Below, in pieces: positions 41,503 through 52,524 of a stretch of DNA of 64,000 nucleotides. Position numbers and translations under genes: made by a program. Location of the stretch: assembly GCF_001653235.2 (NCBI RefSeq), contig NW_019154050.1:645207-709206 (forward strand), read 5' to 3'. Within the stretch, counting starts at the first letter, position 1. Each line of letters begins with the position of its first letter. The stretch is from Pochonia chlamydosporia 170. Lineage: Eukaryota; Ascomycota; Sordariomycetes; Hypocreales; Clavicipitaceae. The notes beneath the pieces were generated by a model. It saw only the letters and a list, made by a program, of their open reading frames with translations, did no database searches and had not been told where the DNA came from.

Positions 41503-43521
41503 CTACACCAAGAAGGTGAGCGTTTTCGAAACGCTAGGAACTCCATTCGCATTCATGACAAACAACATGTAGTACCCAGGCAACAAAATGCCGGGATCGA
41601 CTGGAGCATCAGCCACGTACTGATTCGTCCCGGATGTGTTCAGTGGCAACGGGATACGGCGCTGATCAGTATTTACAGTGTGTGTAGCGGTTCCGAAACG
41701 AATCAATGACGCAGTGGATACGGCTGAATCTGTTGTGATTGTGATTCTGCGGCCAGATTGTATAACGGAAGTAATGACAGGTCGAGTGGCAGGTTGACCA
41801 TTGTTGGTTAAGAGGTACTGAGGTGTGAAGACTTGCCCATCGAAATGGTTGGTTTTGCAGTCACCGCAGAGGCCGCCGCCTGCGTTGAAGACTCGTCCAT
41901 CGGACAGGAGGAGAGACATGCTATGGTACACCCGAATGATGGTGTTGGACTGTTGTTGGTAGAAGGTATCGGTATTAGGGTCGTAGAGCTCCGGGGTAAG
42001 TTGAGCTGTGTCGTCGGAAAATGGGACAGCGTAACTCTGGCCCCCCGTAATAAAGGTCTTACCGTCTGGAAGGACTACAGACGTATGGAAAGCGCGGGGA
42101 CTCCACATGCCGTTACCGGCTACCTGAACTTGGGCTTGCGAACCAGGGTTTCCAATGGTGATTAGGTGCGCGTGGCCAGTGGCGTTACTGTCTTGGTAGG
42201 ATGGCGAACCGCCAAATGTGAGGATCTTCCCATTGGTTGCGTCATACATGACTGCATTGCCGGACATGGAGTCGGGATCTACACCTTTTATGGTCTTCCT
42301 TATTCCCGCGGATGCTACCCTTCCATTTCCAGCAGTGAAGTACCAATTCATAGATGTACTGGGACCTGCTTGAAAGACGCTGCCGCTCTTCCAGCCGAAT
42401 AGCCATCCGTGGTTATCAGCGCGATAAATACCCTGCGAATCGTGGGTGAGCATGGGGCGAACAAGGGCTGAGCTCAAATTTGTCCAAGCCTTGGCCTTGG
42501 GGTCGTAGACTTCGCCGTTCTTTTCGAGCCAGCCACCGCTCCAGCAACCGCCAACAGTGAAGATACGACCGTCGGACAAGGTGGTAGACGACTGATACCC
42601 ACGAGGGAGATTCATATCCGGACCAGGGATCCATGTTCGCTTCTGATAATCGTAGAGAGTTGTCTTTCGAGCGGAGTTTCCACCAGTGACGACCATCTTT
42701 CCCGTGCCGTCGATAGATATACCAGGGCAGAACATGTCGTGATCTGTATCATCGACGAGTTTGGATGTAACAATCCCGGTGGCGGGGTCCCATATAGATG
42801 TAAAGACTCGGTCTTGTGACGTGCCAGCGTAGTTGTCGTACTTGTAAGATGACCAGATAATTACCTTCCCGGTGAAAGGGTCAACTGTACCTGCAACAGG
42901 AACAGTAGGGAAATCGATGGTCGGCCCCCATTTTCCATTTCCACTGTAAGCTGCTGGTCCGCCCTTTGCCTCGTAAACCTTCAGTTCGGCGAGACTAGTC
43001 CACTGGTGACCGTGGGCTTCACTCATAGCCCTAAGTCGAATGTACCGTATTAACTTGGTCTCGAAATTGGCGAACTTTTGTGTACTATCACCGGCGTACC
43101 AATTTCCCCTTGCGACCGTTTCCCAATTCTCGTTGTCTATACTAACTGAGACGTCGTGCTGGGCTATATATCCGTGATTGTTGCCGTCTTGGCGCGGGAG
43201 GGCGGATAACCCGTTAACATTGTGTGTAGTTCCGAGATCAACAACGATCTGGTGAGGTAGATTCGAGTTGTCAAACGCAGTATGCCAAAAGGTTTTGCCT
43301 TCCCCGTCGATGGCTTTGATACATTCATTACCAGGTTGGTAGCTGTCGCACGTTACTTTCCACCCAGCATGGTTGATTTCGTTCCCGATAGGTGCAGCGG
43401 CAGAGAGCTTGGCGAAGGTGGAATTTTCCCGATAGTGTTGTTTTGTTGTGATTTCGGAATTAATGGCAGCTGCTTGGCTGAGGGAGACGATCGCTAGTAG
43501 GGTTTGCGATGCGAGCTTCAT
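41503..43521 (-). CDS. gaoA: galactose oxidase (copper radical oxidase), secreted
   Basis: This single exon encodes 672 aa from ATG 43521, chosen because it starts the signal peptide MKLASQTLLAIVSLSQAAA; an upstream in-frame ATG adds 15 residues without signal character. After a short propeptide the mature enzyme begins near AAPIGNEINHAGW. An F5/8-type galactose-binding domain follows (VTCDSYQPGNEC, FWHTAFDN, LSALPRQDGNNHGYI), then the kelch propeller. Active-site features are kept: the Cys of DMFCPGIS and Tyr of RGYQSS that form the thioether radical, the stacking Trp in CWSGG, the Tyr-His of RVYHSMSLL and the His of GTATHTVNTDQRR. The enzyme oxidises galactose C6 alcohol to aldehyde and makes H2O2. 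Length matches Fusarium galactose oxidase. It is intact despite its transposon-rich setting. Confidence 0.95.
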   Translation of the reverse strand: MKLASQTLLAIVSLSQAAAINSEITTKQHYRENSTFAKLSAAAPIGNEINHAGWKVTCDSYQPGNECIKAIDGEGKTFWHTAFDNSNLPHQIVVDLGTTHNVNGLSALPRQDGNNHGYIAQHDVSVSIDNENWETVARGNWYAGDSTQKFANFETKLIRYIRLRAMSEAHGHQWTSLAELKVYEAKGGPAAYSGNGKWGPTIDFPTVPVAGTVDPFTGKVIIWSSYKYDNYAGTSQDRVFTSIWDPATGIVTSKLVDDTDHDMFCPGISIDGTGKMVVTGGNSARKTTLYDYQKRTWIPGPDMNLPRGYQSSTTLSDGRIFTVGGCWSGGWLEKNGEVYDPKAKAWTNLSSALVRPMLTHDSQGIYRADNHGWLFGWKSGSVFQAGPSTSMNWYFTAGNGRVASAGIRKTIKGVDPDSMSGNAVMYDATNGKILTFGGSPSYQDSNATGHAHLITIGNPGSQAQVQVAGNGMWSPRAFHTSVVLPDGKTFITGGQSYAVPFSDDTAQLTPELYDPNTDTFYQQQSNTIIRVYHSMSLLLSDGRVFNAGGGLCGDCKTNHFDGQVFTPQYLLTNNGQPATRPVITSVIQSGRRITITTDSAVSTASLIRFGTATHTVNTDQRRIPLPLNTSGTNQYVADAPVDPGILLPGYYMLFVMNANGVPSVSKTLTFLV

Positions 43522-44090
43522 TTTGGCTGCTCTGATGTAGATGATATCCGTCTTAACACAATACACTATTCGGAAATCATTTACATTACCGAGTCAAAAG
43601 GAACGTGGAAGCTAGTTAGATGTACTTTCCAAACTTACATCCATACCCCGTGCTGAGAACACTCTTTCACTACTCGATGGTGCAAAACGGTCCCTGCCAG
43701 GGTCCTCCTGACAGAGTGAAGGACAGATGACTAGGGCTGTTCCAAGTTTTGACTAGAGCGGCGGACACGTTCCTCCCAATAGCCGTTAACCAAGGCAAGC
43801 CAGCTTATGCACGGAACGTATATTGCATCGCCTATCCCTTTATTTTAAAGTCGAACCCACGCCTTAACTTCTAAGGCAGCGAATGAGGATCATCTATGCC
43901 ACGACACTGCCTTCCTCGCCTGATTTTATTAAAGAACATGAAAGGTGGAAGCGGCCCATTGATCAATACTTGGGCAGACACGCTATCGATCCCGCTGTGC
44001 CCATGCGCCGGAAGTCAAGTGGCTTCGGCCCGGTAGAGCCAAGGCGTCCGAAAGGGGGGGAATGGCCAGGATTATAATTATTTTCACATA
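43522..44090. other. promoter side of the oxidase gene; otherwise empty
   Basis: This 570-bp stretch lies between the galactose oxidase start and the pogo element. Only a 64-codon frame (43883-44077) is present, without recognisable product. Confidence 0.35.
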
Positions 44091-44191
44091 ACGTGGGTGC
44101 ATAACGAGCTGGCCACCATAACGAGCTGGCCACCTAATACAACTATCCTGCAAAGATTCTACAAAAAAACAACAACAACATAGAAAATCAA

Positions 44192-45933
44192 TTAATCTTC
44201 ACTGCTATCTTCTTCATTAGATGTTTCCACATCAATCTGACAAGTTCGCGCGTTATGACCGGTGTTGCCGCACACACCACACCGCCGACCCTTCGTCTCA
44301 TCACGGGGCTTACGACCTTTAGTCTGGCGATCTTCCTGCTTTATCTGCTCTTCCACATTATTCTGGTCTTGAAGAGCTTGTCCCTCGGCAATAGTCATGC
44401 TACCGCCTTGACGTAATCGTGTTTTTTTAGCTCTACGCCGCTTGCTTAGTAGTGCATTTGCCTCTCGAAGTTGGTTAACCTCCGCCTTTAAGAGAGCCAT
44501 CTTGTGCATAATACTGCATGTTCCCTTAGTAATCTGGTCTACAGCGACCAAAATTGATGTTGGTGAGCTTCCCTGATGGCGACTAATTCGTCTTTTAATA
44601 TAGTCAGTCTGCGAAGTTGCCTCGGTTGGATTGTTTGGGGTCTTTGGAACCCACGCGTTTGGTAGCTCTAGTGCCTCTTCAACTGGCGTCGGAGTCCGTA
44701 GCCTTACATCTAGGCGCAATAAGACGCTTTTTGGATCAAATGGAATAAGTCCTGCGCCTCGAAAAGCTCCCTGAATATTTTCTCTTGTCATTGCGGCTTT
44801 AAATGCGGTAAAAAACGCAGGGAAGAAGTCGGCCTTAGTGATGTGGGTTATATGCGCCCTCATAAGTCCTTCAATTTCTTTGCCGTATTAAAAAACGCAG
44901 GGAAGAAGTCGGCCTTAGTGATGTGGGTTATATGCGCCCTCATAAGTCCTTCAATTTCTTTGCCGTATGCCTTCTTAAGCGGCCCAAAACAGCCAACATC
45001 TAGTGGCTGAAGAATGTGAGATGAATGAGATGGCATACATAGCGTGATAATCTTGTGGTCTTTGCAGAATAACTCAAATGCAGTTGAGTGGTGGCTCTCG
45101 TGCCCATCTAGGATAAGAAGACGGTATGCGCCACGAGTTTGAGGCTGAGTATGCTTTTCAAAGTGCTGGATCCAATCTACGGCTTTCTCATTTGTAGTCC
45201 AGCCGTTATGAGTTGTAGAGATCACCCAATCCTTTGGCAGCGTGCTATCTTCGTACCAGTTCGCTAGGTGATATTGCCCTGCAACGATGACAAATGGCGG
45301 GATAGCCTCCCCTCGAGAATTAATAGATTGAATCACTGAAACCCATTCTCTATCACCTGGCTGAGCTAAGGTTGGCTTCCCATATCTATCTGAGCTTGTA
45401 ACAACCATAGTGGCTGAGATTATGCCCATCATAAAGCCGGTCTCGTCAAAGTTGTGGAAATCCTCCTCTAGGATGCCGTATTTCGCGACTGTATTGCGCA
45501 CAAGCTCAAACCAGTCTCCAATTAGCTTTGGATCTTCGCATAAGGCCCTCTGGTAGTCATATTTACGCGTAAAACGCGTAGTAAGCTCTTTGTGGCGCTT
45601 GACGAAGTTTGAAGCCCATCGTGGTCCCACGGGAGGCGCGTCGCGATCCGCGAGCAGTTGATTCGCCATATCTTGTACACCGCTAAGCCGGGGAGGAAAT
45701 GATCGCGCATCTAGGTTAAGGATATACTGAATAATTGTTGATTCCTCTAGATCCGTTAGTTTTCGTAAGTTAGGCGTAGTATCGCGTCGCGCCGCAATGC
45801 CGTTTAGACGAGCACTAAGTGAGCTGCGACTAACGTTGTAGACCTTTGCAATGGCTCGAATGCTTTGGTTTGGGCCTCTTTGAAAAGCCTGACTGGCTAA
45901 GATCATTCGACTTTCTTTGTCTTGAGATTCCAT
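44192..45933 (-). pseudogene. pogo-type DDE transposase, disrupted
   Basis: The N-terminal frame (start MESQDKESRMILASQAFQ, 45933) has a Psq-type helix-turn-helix (SIRAIAKVYNVSRSSLSARL), a CENP-B-like HTH (PPVGPRWASNFVKRHKEL) and DDE motifs: NFDETGFMMG, RLLILDGHESH and PSHSSHILQPLDVGCFGPLK. It stops at 44860 because an 80-bp tandem duplication shifts the frame. The second half (44863-44192) continues with RENIQGAFRGAGLIPFDP, a coiled coil and a C-terminal zinc knuckle (RRCGVCGNTGHNARTC). The two halves overlap by the duplicated segment. The enzyme is presumably inactive, although the catalytic residues themselves are intact. Confidence 0.9.
44811..44968. repeat. 80-bp tandem duplication inside the pogo transposase
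   Basis: The segment starting AAAAACGCAGGGAAGAAGTC at 44811 is repeated from 44891, with a spacing of 80 bp. Identity runs to TTTGCCGTAT (44888 and 44968). As 80 is not a multiple of three, the copy breaks the reading frame. Confidence 0.95.
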
Positions 45934-46052
45934 TTTTTTTAGGTGGAGAAATAGATGTTTAAAGGATACTACTTCCATTTGGGTTGTTGGGTGGCCAGCT
46001 CGTTATGGTGGCCAGCTCGTTATGGTGGCCAGCTCGTTATGCACCCACGTTA

Positions 46053-47513
46053 TAATAAAGACGATGCCACGCAAACGATCAATGCTAACTACAAGATCAC
46101 ATATGTGTACCGTCAACAATTCGCCACAGCAATGCTAAGCAGAATTGGTGCAGGTAGCTGGACGGTTAAAGCCGGAAGTCGGAAGTGGCCGCGATGACGG
46201 GTTAATAAGACTCGGACGCCGATCAAGACTGCTCGCCAAAAGGGTCTCGACTGACACTCAAATAATCCTACCAAACTTTACTTTCTTCATTACAACATTT
46301 AGTAACAACCTTGATATATAAGACCCACATCCCGTATATACACTGTTCCTTTCCTATGAATTTGCTCCTCGTGCAGTATTATTCGCATCCAAGTAGATAA
46401 CACCAGAGCCGACATCAGGTGGGACGGGCGCAGCTTCAGCAGCACCATTGGATCGTCTAAAAGTGGTATGGTTAGCCCCTCCTCTGTGTTACACGACGTA
46501 TTAACTTCCGTTGCACATATGTTCTCCTTGTCTCTCGCATCGCGTGATCATGGCCCAGACAGAACATCATCAACTAGAGGCGGCAGGCTATTTTGGGAGT
46601 AACTTTGCTTCTCAAAGTAATACATAACTGCTAATAACTAGCTGGTCAATCTGGCGTTGGTTAATAATTAAGTGGAGCGGCGAATCGCCCTTGATCCCTT
46701 GTGTAGTATTTGTTTCAAACACAACGGTACCCACCAGAGTCTAATCGTAATGCAATGTAACCAAGTACGAGTCAGTGATTTAGGTGAGCCGACTTATGTT
46801 TAATTAATAACTCATTTTCAGCAGTACAAGGACCGGACTTTCACCGAGTAGGGCTAAGCTGTTGGCACAGCTTCTGTAACGGGCTGAGCCCGATAGTGGC
46901 TCGGCTTGCACTCTCGCCTTTTGTCTCCGGCCTTGTCTCTGGTAACCCCCAGCAACAAGCGAGATTGGCAGAAGCAAGCTCACAAGCCTACAAGAGCCCT
47001 GCGAGCTCTTTCTTTCTTGCTCTCCTTTTCCTTTTCTCCTTAGCTTTGGATACATGTTCATAAGTCACCTAGCCAATTGTCAATATACTCGCTTGGACCG
47101 TTATATTTTCCAATGGGAATATCCTAACCAGCGTAATCTGATGACTGTGTTCGGTGAGGCTGGTATTATGGACGGTTCCGCTTGTACAATGCTCCTTACC
47201 GTTACCTAGATACGAATCAATTTATGTCATATTCTCGTAGTTATCGTGGCTGCTTGCTATTCCGCTGCGGCCACCCCGAATCCCTATATGACACCACCAT
47301 TTCTCGAGCACTCTCAACAACAAGAGAAGGTCTTTTGAACCGGCTGCGCGCGCTGAAATCATATTTACCCGACTCTCCGTCTTATTATTTGGTCGACTTG
47401 ACAGTTGCGAGGGTACCAGACTACCGGCATCTCTGGTGCTAACGGAAGAGTGACGATTATTTCGTCCTAAGACACCTCATTCTCTTCGGTAGCATCAAAG
47501 CTTCCTGGTGTGT
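46053..47513. other. 1.5-kb gene-free stretch, probably old transposon sequence
   Basis: No gene was recognised. The part at about 46890-47115 resembles 49375-49715: CTTGCACTCTCGCCTTTTGT versus CTTGCGCTCTCGCCTTCCGT, and CAATTGTCAATATACTCGCT versus CAATTGTCAATGCACTCGCT. A related GTTGTCAATATGCTCACTAA lies in the hAT leader at about 35671. These may be leader regions of decayed hAT copies. Confidence 0.4.
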
Positions 47514-47820
47514 TGGCTGCTTCCGTTGGGCTATTTCTCGATTGCCATGCTTAAGAGCATCTAGAACCTGTCTATTTGCCTCTTTCTCTTGCTTCCTGGC
47601 TTCCTCTGCCTGCCGTTTTGTTGCCTTTCCTCCCCTCGTTTGCCTCCTCTCTAAAGCTTATGCCTTTGCGCCGCCACCTTCTGTTGCCGTTGAGCTTGTC
47701 CGTCTCCTCGGAAGAGCCTCCTCTTGCTTTTTGGCTTCCGTCGTGGCTTTCTTCAGAGGTGCTAGGGCGATGTTTGCTGGGCTAAATACCTGAGCCGAGT
47801 TAGGATGAAATAGGTAATTC
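47514..47820 (-). pseudogene. decayed transposase C-terminal tail
   Basis: Read on the minus strand, one frame is open except for a single stop. It encodes a Lys/Glu/Arg-rich tail: NSAQVFSPANIALAPLKKA, then KATKRQAEEARKQEKEANRQ and DALKHGNREIAQRK. This resembles the charged tails of Fot/pogo-type transposases. The in-frame TAA and the absence of the catalytic core mark it as a relic. The assignment to a particular family is uncertain. Confidence 0.35.
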
Positions 47821-47822
47821 AA

Positions 47823-48176
47823 CTACACTGCCGAACCTAATACTCGAAAAGTTGAAGATGGGCATCCAGTTCCACTCCGAACCACGTGCCAGGGTTGGCC
47901 ATGCTGATTGAACGCCGAAAAGTGCGGCAACTCGCCGAACCCAGCGAAACGTGAGTAGATCTCGGCGGCGTAGGTTGGTTTCCAGGCAGTATTTGGTGGG
48001 GGTACGGGGGTTGTCGTTGTGGGTCTTCCCGCACGGAACCCACAGGTGGTTACAGTTTGGCAGTCAAGGAGATACTGGTTTTCGCAGTTAAACAAGGCGC
48101 ATCCTGGTACGCATGAATATTCATGAAGGAGGAGAACCCACAGTAGGAATACATACGCCTTTACGAATTCGGGCAT
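47823..48176 (-). CDS. candidate small secreted cysteine-containing protein
   Basis: The 117-codon frame starts at ATG 48176 with a hydrophobic, signal-peptide-like segment (KAYVFLLWVLLLHEYS). Closely spaced cysteines follow: VPGCALFNCENQYLLDC and TVTTCGF, with one more near the end (GTGCPSS). A Thr/Pro linker (PTTTTPVPPP) is followed by an unremarkable C-terminus. The layout is that of fungal small secreted proteins, but no family is recognised and the frame could continue through an unseen intron. Its neighbours are transposon remnants. Confidence 0.4.
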   Translation of the reverse strand: MPEFVKAYVFLLWVLLLHEYSCVPGCALFNCENQYLLDCQTVTTCGFRAGRPTTTTPVPPPNTAWKPTYAAEIYSRFAGFGELPHFSAFNQHGQPWHVVRSGTGCPSSTFRVLGSAV

Positions 48177-51009
48177 AGGTAGTTGGGACTGCGGTGTGAA
48201 CCCACGACACTAACTGCGGGCCGCATCATGGCGCTGGGAACTGTGCCACGACAATGGGCTGGACTGCGGCCCAGCGGCTCATTTTCAAGCTCGATAAGGC
48301 GCCAAATCTTACCCATAATAAGTTTTCAACGCTCAAATGGACCGGAGCTTTCCAGAGTGCAGCCCCGTACTGCCTATGAAAGCTTTAGATGAACTTGGCA
48401 CTAAGGGGGCACCCGCAGCCAACTAACTCTTGCTCTTCAGTGTGTGAGTCACCAAGAAATCAAAAGCAGTGATGCAAAGTCCAGCAACGTAACTAGATGT
48501 CGCGTTGGCTCACCTGTCTGCCAATACGAACTCCCTCTGGAAAAGGAAAGCGAGAGCGTCAATCTCGACATGGACACGCCAGCAACACGAGTCAGAATAG
48601 TCAATACTCGCAGTTGAGGCTTGATGTGATGTGCGAACCAGGAGCTGCGACTTACTTAATAAGTCCCTTCGACTGAAGAAGGTTTTCAAGCAAACCAACC
48701 AAGGCGGCCCTTGCTGTTTGCTTCACAGTCACATTTTAGGAAGAGTCGCGTGAAACAGCCCGCGCGACATGTGGAGTATCGCAGTCCAATGCAGGCACCT
48801 GCAGACTTTAACCTAACCAGTGGGGCTGTGATCAGTTGGGTAATCCATGATTGTTGGAGCAGGGTATGGGATGTTGAAGTGGGCTATGCTGGCGTCGCAT
48901 TTCCGGTCCGTGCGGATCCGCCCGAAACCACAGGATCTAATTGCAAACGCCACAATGGTTCGATGGCAGTGATTGAGTTATGTCAAGTACTGTGGGGAGC
49001 CAATTTTAGGATATTGGGTGTGTTCAAATATTGTTGCTTCGGCCAGTACAGGACTGAACTTGGAATGACGAGAAAGGTACTTAGAGGTGTGTGTGGTCTT
49101 GGATGCTGGTCCAACGCTTTCTCCCTCGAGGCCAGATCTCCCTGGTCGGCCGTCCCGACATAGGTCTCGGACCATACGACGTGATTTCGGCTTATTACCT
49201 TACAAATAGAGGGTTACAAGTTATTTGTACGGATAAAAAAGCTGTAACCACCGCACAGACAACCCACGTTTTAGCCTATCGAGATTCCGCCTCTATGCCG
49301 GCGCTGCGGTGAGAGGTTGGGCAGTTGATTCTTCGACACAAGGTTGCCGTACAGTCGTCTACCTTAAACTAAGGTCGAGCTTGCGCTCTCGCCTTCCGTC
49401 CCCGCTCAGCAGCTGCTCGAGTTCTCCTTTTCTTGTTTGAGAGGCTGAGCCGCTGCCTGTTCAACATAAGGCTGCCGCACAATTGTCTATTTAAAGTTCG
49501 GAAAGAAGGGAGGAAGACAAGCTCGAGGCTCGCCTGAGCTCGAGACCGTATGGTTGCTGCGTGTCAACTTAGGAGAAGTGAATTAATTTACACACTTCGG
49601 GCTGGTCCACAGTGTTGGGAGTAGCCTGTGACATCCTGTTCTGTTTTCTCGTCCTTTAGCTATTCGTTTGACGTCATCAAGACAATTGTCAATGCACTCG
49701 CTGGACCATTAAAGAAATTACATGAAACGCACGTGGCAGACAATTAGATTAGCCCCCGAATTGTTAGATACACTGAGGCTCGCGTCACGATGGGCCTCAA
49801 TGGCATTCGAGTCAGAAGGAGTCGAGTACAAAACCTCCTCTGATTGCTTGATTGGCCTGGCCTGTGCTTTTACCAGCACGTGAATTGGTCGGCTGATGCC
49901 GACGCTAATGACGCCACTAACTGACGGCCTCGTGTCAGAAATTCGATGGCCTTAGAGTAATTTATCACGGAGAGATTCTATCTTTTTAAAGGTAATTATG
50001 TTTATTTTCCTTGTTGTTGTTCCTCTTCGTGAAGAGGAGAATGATACAATCCTTAATACTTATGTTATACTGCTGCCTCCCAGGCAGCAGCATACTGATT
50101 ACTTTTTGTCCAATAAATCTTGTCAAAGGTGGCGGCTGCGCATAGTGCGGTTCATCACGGGCAGCGTCACAATCTGACACCTCGCTGCAAACACCCCTGA
50201 GCGTCGTATATAGTAGCAGCCTGACAGATGGATCTCATAATCTGCTGCCAGTTGGCACAAGTTAAAACACAAAATGGCTTTGGCATATCCAGCGAGACCT
50301 TCTTGCCATCTGTCCAATGGCAAGCCCAAACCCCATCCTCAGCCAAGATTCGTCGCAGAAGCAGTCTGTCGAGTGTCATGTCGATATCGCTAGCCCCTGA
50401 ATTCCAGGGTTGGGGGATGTGGCTGATATGCAAGCCACCAACAGGGAAGTATTATCTTTAGCCAATGAACAGTATTTGCCGTTTCTCGATATGTTTTGTT
50501 GCATGCACCACATTGGGACAGATTGCACCCCGATTTTGGCCAGTGTGTCTGAAAGAGGAACCTGATGGGACTGTCGACTGAACTAACCAACGTACCGCGG
50601 GGGATCCGGTCTTCAAGGGGATTCATCCATTGCGGCTGGCGAATTCCAAGGAGTATATATGTTGGCTTCGCTTGAGCTGTAAGTCGTAGTATCCAGAAAC
50701 TCTATTGAGCCTTAAGACTCTGTCTTGACATTTCAACTCTGCACCAATTACAGACAACGCCACGCAACATCCGCTACGCATTCGAAGCGCAGCAGTGACT
50801 ATGGTCAGGTTGCATCACTTTCTTATCCTCGCATGTCTTCAATCGACAAGTTCTTGCAATATCGCCAATATGCCGACCGCTACCTTGGCATTGTCGTATG
50901 TAAATTGGACGAGGTTGCCTCAATGTGCTGTGAGTGCGTCCCCGGCAGATTGACTCCTCTTGCACTGGTCACAACATTGTGATAGCTTTGAGACCTGATT
51001 GTCCTCCAG
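48177..51009. other. 2.8-kb gene-poor stretch
   Basis: Frames such as 48711-49163 plus and 50167-50626 minus have no recognisable domain. About 49375-49715 resembles 46890-47115 (possible decayed hAT leader). A perfect hairpin CTGCTGCCT-CCC-AGGCAGCAG lies near 50070-50090. The first exon(s) of the receptor gene at 51010, including its signal peptide, should lie in the last few hundred bases, but I could not place them. Confidence 0.4.
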
Positions 51010-52299
51010 GTACCCTGCTTGGCCATGAACTGCTCAAGCTCCAACCCGACGTGTATACACAATTGCGACAATGACGAGGCAAGGAATTACGGCTCGGCAT
51101 GTGTTCTAGCGTCCTGCAGTTTGGTAGAAGCTTTCGGTATGGCTTTAAGTACGCTAGTTTCACTTCATGGAATCCCTCAAACTAATACCGGCTGTGTTGT
51201 TAGTCGCTTGGAACCTTACCGAGATGACGTGTAACAGCCAGAGAAGAGACCGATCCGCGGAGTTTATTGCCACCAATATCGCACTTGGCGTTATTGGAGT
51301 TGTCGTCGTATCCGCCCGCCTTATTTTCAAGCAGGGCTTTTCGGCGACGGGAAGGCTCAGCTCGGATGACTGGGTTCTCATTGCCATTGTATTGATCGGG
51401 TTACCTTGCATCGCATTTAATATTTTCGGCTTAACTGCTCATGGACTAGGCAGAGATGTCTGGACGCTCCGACCTACCGAGGTTTCTCGTTTCGCGTTCT
51501 ACTTCTACGTTATGGAAATTCTATACCTGACGCTAGTGTCGCTGATTAAATTGAGCCTGTCGCTATTCTATCTCTCAATATTTCCTGGACGCTTCGTGCG
51601 ACGCCTCCTGTTGGGCACCATCGCGTTTCATGTTTTATTCGCAGTCGTTATTGTGTTCATTACAATATTTCAATGCTCTCCAACCAACTACTACTGGACG
51701 AAATACAGCGAAGATGCCTATGCTGGCCGCTGCATCAATGCGAACGCTTCCGGATGGACTCACGCTTCCGTGAATGTGGCCGGAGATATATGGATGATTG
51801 CCATTCCTCTGAATCAAGTACGAAAGCTTAGGCTTCATTGGAAGAAAAAGATTGGGGCCATTATCATGTTCATGACAGGAATACTGTAAGTAACTGCTCT
51901 TTTGTGTGCGCCATATTTATCTTCAATCTTAAACTCGGAGTGTTTCGTATATATCGGCTAACGGACACTTTGGGCAGCGTTACAATCATCTCTATATTGC
52001 GAATGCAGTCTCTTCTATACTTCGCCAAGTCAAACAACCCGACTTGGGATCAATGGCCCATTGCGTTATGGTCTACGATTGAAATCAACGTCGGCGTCAT
52101 CTGTACTTGTTTACCCTCCATCCGTCTGATTCTCGTGCGCCTATTTCCCGGCGTTGACTCGAATGCTTCGCCACAGACTTCTCACCCGGAGCATGAACAG
52201 TGGCATTCAAGCAAGAGTACTGAGCTAAGACACCGGGATGGTGAACTGTTAACTATGGAGCTACCGAGAATAGACTCAAACATGAGGGCCAGCTCTTGA
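51010..52299 (+). CDS. CFEM/Pth11-type seven-transmembrane receptor (5' exon not resolved)
   Basis: Exons 51010-51136, 51204-51885 and 51978-52299 give 376 aa. Introns show GTATGG and GTAAGT donors; the last has a GGCTAACGG branch region. The first exon seen is a CFEM-like extracellular domain ([26 protein letters not shown], then EMTC). Its cysteine spacing is 4-6-3-11-4-15, so seven cysteines are visible instead of eight. Seven hydrophobic segments follow, with landmarks [43 protein letters not shown] and [20 protein letters not shown], typical of the fungal rhodopsin-like (Pth11) domain. Such receptors sense surface or host cues in plant-associated fungi. The cytoplasmic tail is short and polar. 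The signal peptide exon upstream of 51010 is not identified. Confidence 0.8.
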
Positions 52300-52524
52300 A
52301 CCTGTCCGGTGGCGGGATGGATTGGCGGCGACATCTTGGCTGCTCTCCCTCCCGATACCGAAAGCCGCGGGTTCTCTGTGACTCTTAAGCGCTCTGCTAT
52401 ATATTCCATGCACACACTAAAGCCCTCCACTGGACCTATTGCAATGCAACTACGGTCGTTGAGCGGGAGCCAGACGACGGGTGAGTATGAGTTGAGGGGG
52501 CAGGATTTATGAAGGAAGGGCTGC

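Larger units (their letters stand above)
44091..46050 (-). mobile_element. pogo/Fot-type (Tc1-mariner) element, 1960 bp
   Basis: Terminal inverted repeats start ACGTGGGTGCATAACGAG on the left and end with its complement on the right. TA dinucleotides flank both ends (44089-44090 and 46051-46052). Each TIR contains a subrepeat (CATAACGAGCTGGCCAC): two copies on the left, three on the right. The single transposase gene is on the minus strand and is interrupted (see 44811-44970). Confidence 0.9.

Noticed and set aside
48711..49163. 150-codon plus-strand frame
   Set aside because: Mixed composition with scattered Cys and Trp, no recognisable domain, and an overlapping minus-strand frame of similar quality.
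50167..50626. Minus-strand frames with several cysteines upstream of the receptor gene
   Set aside because: Two overlapping frames that cannot be joined convincingly; no family recognised.
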